Assembly: GCA_023248915.1 (NCBI GenBank)
Contig: JAHFDQ010000090.1
Span: 1-13,935 of the forward strand
Length of the DNA stretch: 13,935 nt
Direction: 5' to 3'
DNA from: Archangiaceae bacterium
Lineage (GTDB): Bacteria; Myxococcota; Myxococcia; Myxococcales; Myxococcaceae
Positions within the stretch are counted from its first letter, which is position 1, and every line of letters starts with the position of its first letter. The notes beneath the pieces are model-generated. The model did no database searches. It was not told the DNA's origin and worked only from the letters and a program-made list of their open reading frames with translations. A program made the position numbers and the translations under genes. Positions 11,507 through 13,935 of this stretch are shown piece by piece.

Positions 11507-13670
11507 AGCGCGCTTCTTCGAGCTTCAGCACCTGCACCTGATAGGGCGCGAGGCGGACGAAGACGCCCCGGTCGAGCAATTCCCGGCCGGTGAGTGGCGG
11601 ATTCCACAGGGGGCTGCCGTCGCCCATCAGGTCGCGGACCTGGTACCGCCGGTTCGGGTCGATGCGGCTTCGCAGCTCGTCGTCCAAGCGGAAGGCGTTC
11701 TCGCGGGTGCGCTGGTTGTTGAAGTTGGCGAAGACCAGCGCCGGCGTGCCGTCCTTCCTGTCGGGGAAGCGGGAAAGCGCGAACAGGTCAGGGTCTTCGC
11801 CGCCGTCCCTCGGGCTCGGGAAGCCGCGGTTGTTGTCCTGCAGGGCCGGCAAGGCCTTCCGGGCCAGGTTGGCGCGGCGGAAGGACTCTTCGATGGACTT
11901 GCCCGCGTCGCTCGGGTGCAGGAGCGCGCCCACCCCGCGGTACTGCTTGAAGGGCATCGCGTCGCCCTCGCCGAGCTCGTCTCCCGCCACCGCGAAGGTG
12001 GCGCCCCCCAAGAGCGGCAACAGCGAGGTCAGCCGCGCGGCCGCCTTCGCGTCTCCCTGGAAGGGGAAGCGCGTCTCGTCGTGGCTGTCGAGGTTCAGCA
12101 TCTCGCGGTTGTCGAAGTACGGGCTCTGCAACAGCCCGCGCAGCGTGGCCGGGCTGGTGGACGCGAGCAGCGAGTTCCTCAGCCAGGTGTCCTGGATGTT
12201 GTCGAGGTACGAGATGTTGTACTCGGGCGAGAAGAAGTCCTCGCCGGTGAAGTACAGCTGCGTCCCCGGCCGGTGGGCGTCGACCGCGGCCTGGGCGTGG
12301 TTCAGCGCCTGCTCCATCACCGTCTGCGGCAGGCCGGTCAGGTGGTCGAGGCGGAAACCGTCCACCCCCATGTCCACCGCCCAGTACTCGAGCACGCGGC
12401 CGAGGTACCCCACCACCGCCGCGTTCTGCTCGGAATTCTTGCCGCCGTACGAGCCGCCCAGGAAGAGCTGCTTGGTGTCGAACCACTGGCCTCCGCCCGC
12501 CATCGCGTCGTCCGCCGACTTCGCGCCGCGGGAATTCCCCGAGCGGGACGCGTACATCCACGGCGCCACGTACTCCATGTACTTGGGCAAGCTCGGGTCG
12601 GCCAGGTGCGCGTCGACCGCCGCCTTCTGCTCGGGGTTGATGACCACCTTCGAGAAGTCGTTCTTCAACACCTCTCGGACTTCTTTGCCGGCGGCGTCGT
12701 AGCGGGTGAACAGGTCGGAGAATTCGTAGTTGTGGCCGACGTGGTTCAGCGCCACGTCCACCACCACCTTCAGGCCGAGCGAGTGGGCCTTGTCCACGAA
12801 GGCTTTCCACTCGGCGTTGGCGGCGGCGTCCACCTCGGCGGTACTGGCGCCCCGGGCGCGCAACTCCTTGGCCTTGGCCGAATACTCGGGGTCGACCTGG
12901 AAAAAATTCTTGGTGGCATAGGGGCTGCCCGCGTCGTCCAGCGGGTGGCGGAATTCCCACACCGAGCGTTCGAAGGGCGGCATCACCCAGACGGCGTTGA
13001 CGCCTTCCTTCGCCAGGGACTCGAGGGTGTACTTGCCATTCGTCTCGGGCGACCCGCTGCCCGTCAGGTCGGCGAAGGTGCCGTGCCCGCCGTTCACCGA
13101 CAGCACGTTCAATTCCATCAGGTCGAGCGCGTCGTGCGCTTCGACGTGGGGGCGGAAGCGCAGGTCGGCCAGGCCCAGGTCGCCCGCCCACTGGTAGCTG
13201 GCGCCGCCGTCCACCGACAGGCGCCCGGTGGCCCGATAGTTGCCAACCTTGGAGACGGGAATGTCGGCCCGGTAGGTGACCCGGTTGCCCTCGACCTTCA
13301 CCTCGCGCATCGGCACCGCGTCGTACTTCGAGGGGGCGTCGTTGTGGTTGGCGTTGGTCCAGACCTCGGGGCGCACCTTCGAGCGGTCGCCGTTCACCTC
13401 GACGGTCAGCTCGAAGGCAATCGCGTCGCCGGGCTTGTCCCAGGGGAACACCACCCGGCCGGCCGAGTTCGTCAAGGGCGACGAGAAGCCCGAAATGCGC
13501 GCGCCGGTGGTGATGCCGCGGTCGTCGGTGAAGGTGGCCCAGGCGGCGCTCGCTCCGCGCGGGCGGAAGCCGTCGGCGGGGCCGCGTGGAGCAGGGACGT
13601 TGACGGGGCCGGCTGGGCGCGTCGGGGGGACGACCGGGCCATTGCCTCGGCCTCCGGTGACTCTTGGCAC
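11505..13670 (-). CDS. GH13 alpha-amylase family enzyme, 721 aa
   Basis: All four conserved GH13 regions are present: region I DVALNHVG (Asp305, His310), region II GVDGFRLDHLTG (Arg440, nucleophile Asp442), region III FTGEDFF (acid/base Glu477) and region IV LNLDSHDETR (His530, transition-state Asp531). Region IV has Ser-His-Asp where most members have Asn-His-Asp. A beta-sandwich-like N-terminal part (about 40-175) precedes the catalytic barrel (about 185-610), and a beta C-terminal domain ends the protein. It should act on alpha-glucosidic bonds; hydrolysis versus transfer cannot be decided. The GTG at 13670 is the only start after an in-frame stop at 13704-13706; it has no good ribosome site, and the first 40 residues are Pro/Gly-rich with no signal peptide. 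It may be cytoplasmic, exported by another route, or misread at its start. Confidence 0.88.
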   Translation of the reverse strand: MPRVTGGRGNGPVVPPTRPAGPVNVPAPRGPADGFRPRGASAAWATFTDDRGITTGARISGFSSPLTNSAGRVVFPWDKPGDAIAFELTVEVNGDRSKVRPEVWTNANHNDAPSKYDAVPMREVKVEGNRVTYRADIPVSKVGNYRATGRLSVDGGASYQWAGDLGLADLRFRPHVEAHDALDLMELNVLSVNGGHGTFADLTGSGSPETNGKYTLESLAKEGVNAVWVMPPFERSVWEFRHPLDDAGSPYATKNFFQVDPEYSAKAKELRARGASTAEVDAAANAEWKAFVDKAHSLGLKVVVDVALNHVGHNYEFSDLFTRYDAAGKEVREVLKNDFSKVVINPEQKAAVDAHLADPSLPKYMEYVAPWMYASRSGNSRGAKSADDAMAGGGQWFDTKQLFLGGSYGGKNSEQNAAVVGYLGRVLEYWAVDMGVDGFRLDHLTGLPQTVMEQALNHAQAAVDAHRPGTQLYFTGEDFFSPEYNISYLDNIQDTWLRNSLLASTSPATLRGLLQSPYFDNREMLNLDSHDETRFPFQGDAKAAARLTSLLPLLGGATFAVAGDELGEGDAMPFKQYRGVGALLHPSDAGKSIEESFRRANLARKALPALQDNNRGFPSPRDGGEDPDLFALSRFPDRKDGTPALVFANFNNQRTRENAFRLDDELRSRIDPNRRYQVRDLMGDGSPLWNPPLTGRELLDRGVFVRLAPYQVQVLKLEEAR

Positions 13671-13818
13671 GGGTGCGCTCGCGGGCGAAGGGGAAGCCCG
13701 ACGCTACCCCAGCGGCCCCGTCGAGGGGAGCCGGCGTCTGCCGCCCTGTCCGGCCGATGACGCGGGGGGACTCCGCGGCGTGGCACGCCTCCGTACGCAG
13801 GATTATGGTGGCTGCCCC

Positions 13819-13935
13819 ATGCCCGCTCCCACCGAAGCCCGCGCCCTCGCAGCGCTCCAGAAGGTCCAGTCGCTGCCCGGGAAAGAGCTCGACGCCTTCA
13901 TCAGCGCCGAGATTGGCAACCCGATGCTGGGAGTC
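13819..13935 (+). CDS. Start of an unrecognised protein (runs off window)
   Basis: The ATG at 13819 opens a frame that continues to the window end: MPAPTEARALAALQKVQSLP and then KELDAFISAEIGNPMLGV. The visible 39 residues suggest a soluble helical N-terminus without signal peptide. A GGTGG 9 bases upstream is a weak ribosome site, and TATGGT (13804-13809) could be a -10. An in-frame GTG at 13780 is a less likely alternative. It is divergent from the amylase gene, with about 148 bases between the two starts. The family is not recognisable. Confidence 0.55.
   Translation, partial: MPAPTEARALAALQKVQSLPGKELDAFISAEIGNPMLGV

Noticed and set aside
11481..13760. 759-codon + strand frame opposite the amylase
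   Set aside because: It is His/Val/Arg-rich with no family motif, while the minus strand carries all four GH13 regions.
13780..13800. TGGCAC half-site resembling a sigma-54 promoter before the last gene
   Set aside because: The -24 half looks good, but no GC occurs at the required 10-base distance from the GG; the next GC is 13 bases away.

Overview
The window is GC-rich DNA that looks like a member of the Myxococcota. Three separate proteins end in a MYXO-CTERM-type tail: a Gly-Cys-Gly-Cys motif, a short hydrophobic helix and a terminal Arg cluster. Two of them carry Asp/Ala/Gly-rich linkers, and one is a very large kelch surface protein of a kind common in predatory, gliding myxobacteria. 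The species cannot be named from the sequence. No rRNA, tRNA or CRISPR array was seen.

Layout. Positions 1-2545 (+) hold the end of one MYXO-CTERM protein and a complete second one. They overlap by ATGA and share a paralogous C-terminal module. Positions 2546-2891 are a scar: a copy of the last ~20 codons of the TonB-like gene found 6.4 kb away, then an IS91-like transposase fragment that includes its HUH motif. Positions 2892-8756 (-) encode a 1954-residue lipobox/MYXO-CTERM protein with kelch repeats split by a 33-cysteine insert, then Ig-like, FN3-like and cadherin-like modules. Positions 8757-8991 hold the start region of that gene and a decayed MYXO-CTERM gene tail. Positions 8992-11374 (-) are a probable two-gene operon of a beta-ketoacyl-ACP synthase III-like enzyme and a TonB-like protein. 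Positions 11505-13670 (-) encode a GH13 alpha-amylase-family enzyme ending in a likely intrinsic terminator. At 13819 a new + strand gene begins and runs off the window.

The strongest unexplained structure is a diverged direct repeat (2463-2627 and 8893-9056, offset about 6.43 kb). Each copy holds a MYXO-CTERM gene tail converging on the TonB-like gene tail. At the left copy the MYXO-CTERM gene is intact and the TonB tail is a relic; at the right copy the reverse is true. The kelch giant and the IS91-like relic lie between. This suggests that one ancestral convergent junction was duplicated or split when the 6.4 kb segment was gained, possibly with help from an IS91-type element.

Functionally, the left two thirds is a surface-protein locus. 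The right third combines lipid or acyl chemistry (KASIII-like), envelope energy transduction (TonB-like) and alpha-glucan metabolism. I see no sequence evidence that these three act in a single pathway. No clearly novel system was proven. The most promising leads are the repeat-bounded kelch segment, the Cys-rich insert in the propeller and the KASIII/TonB pairing.
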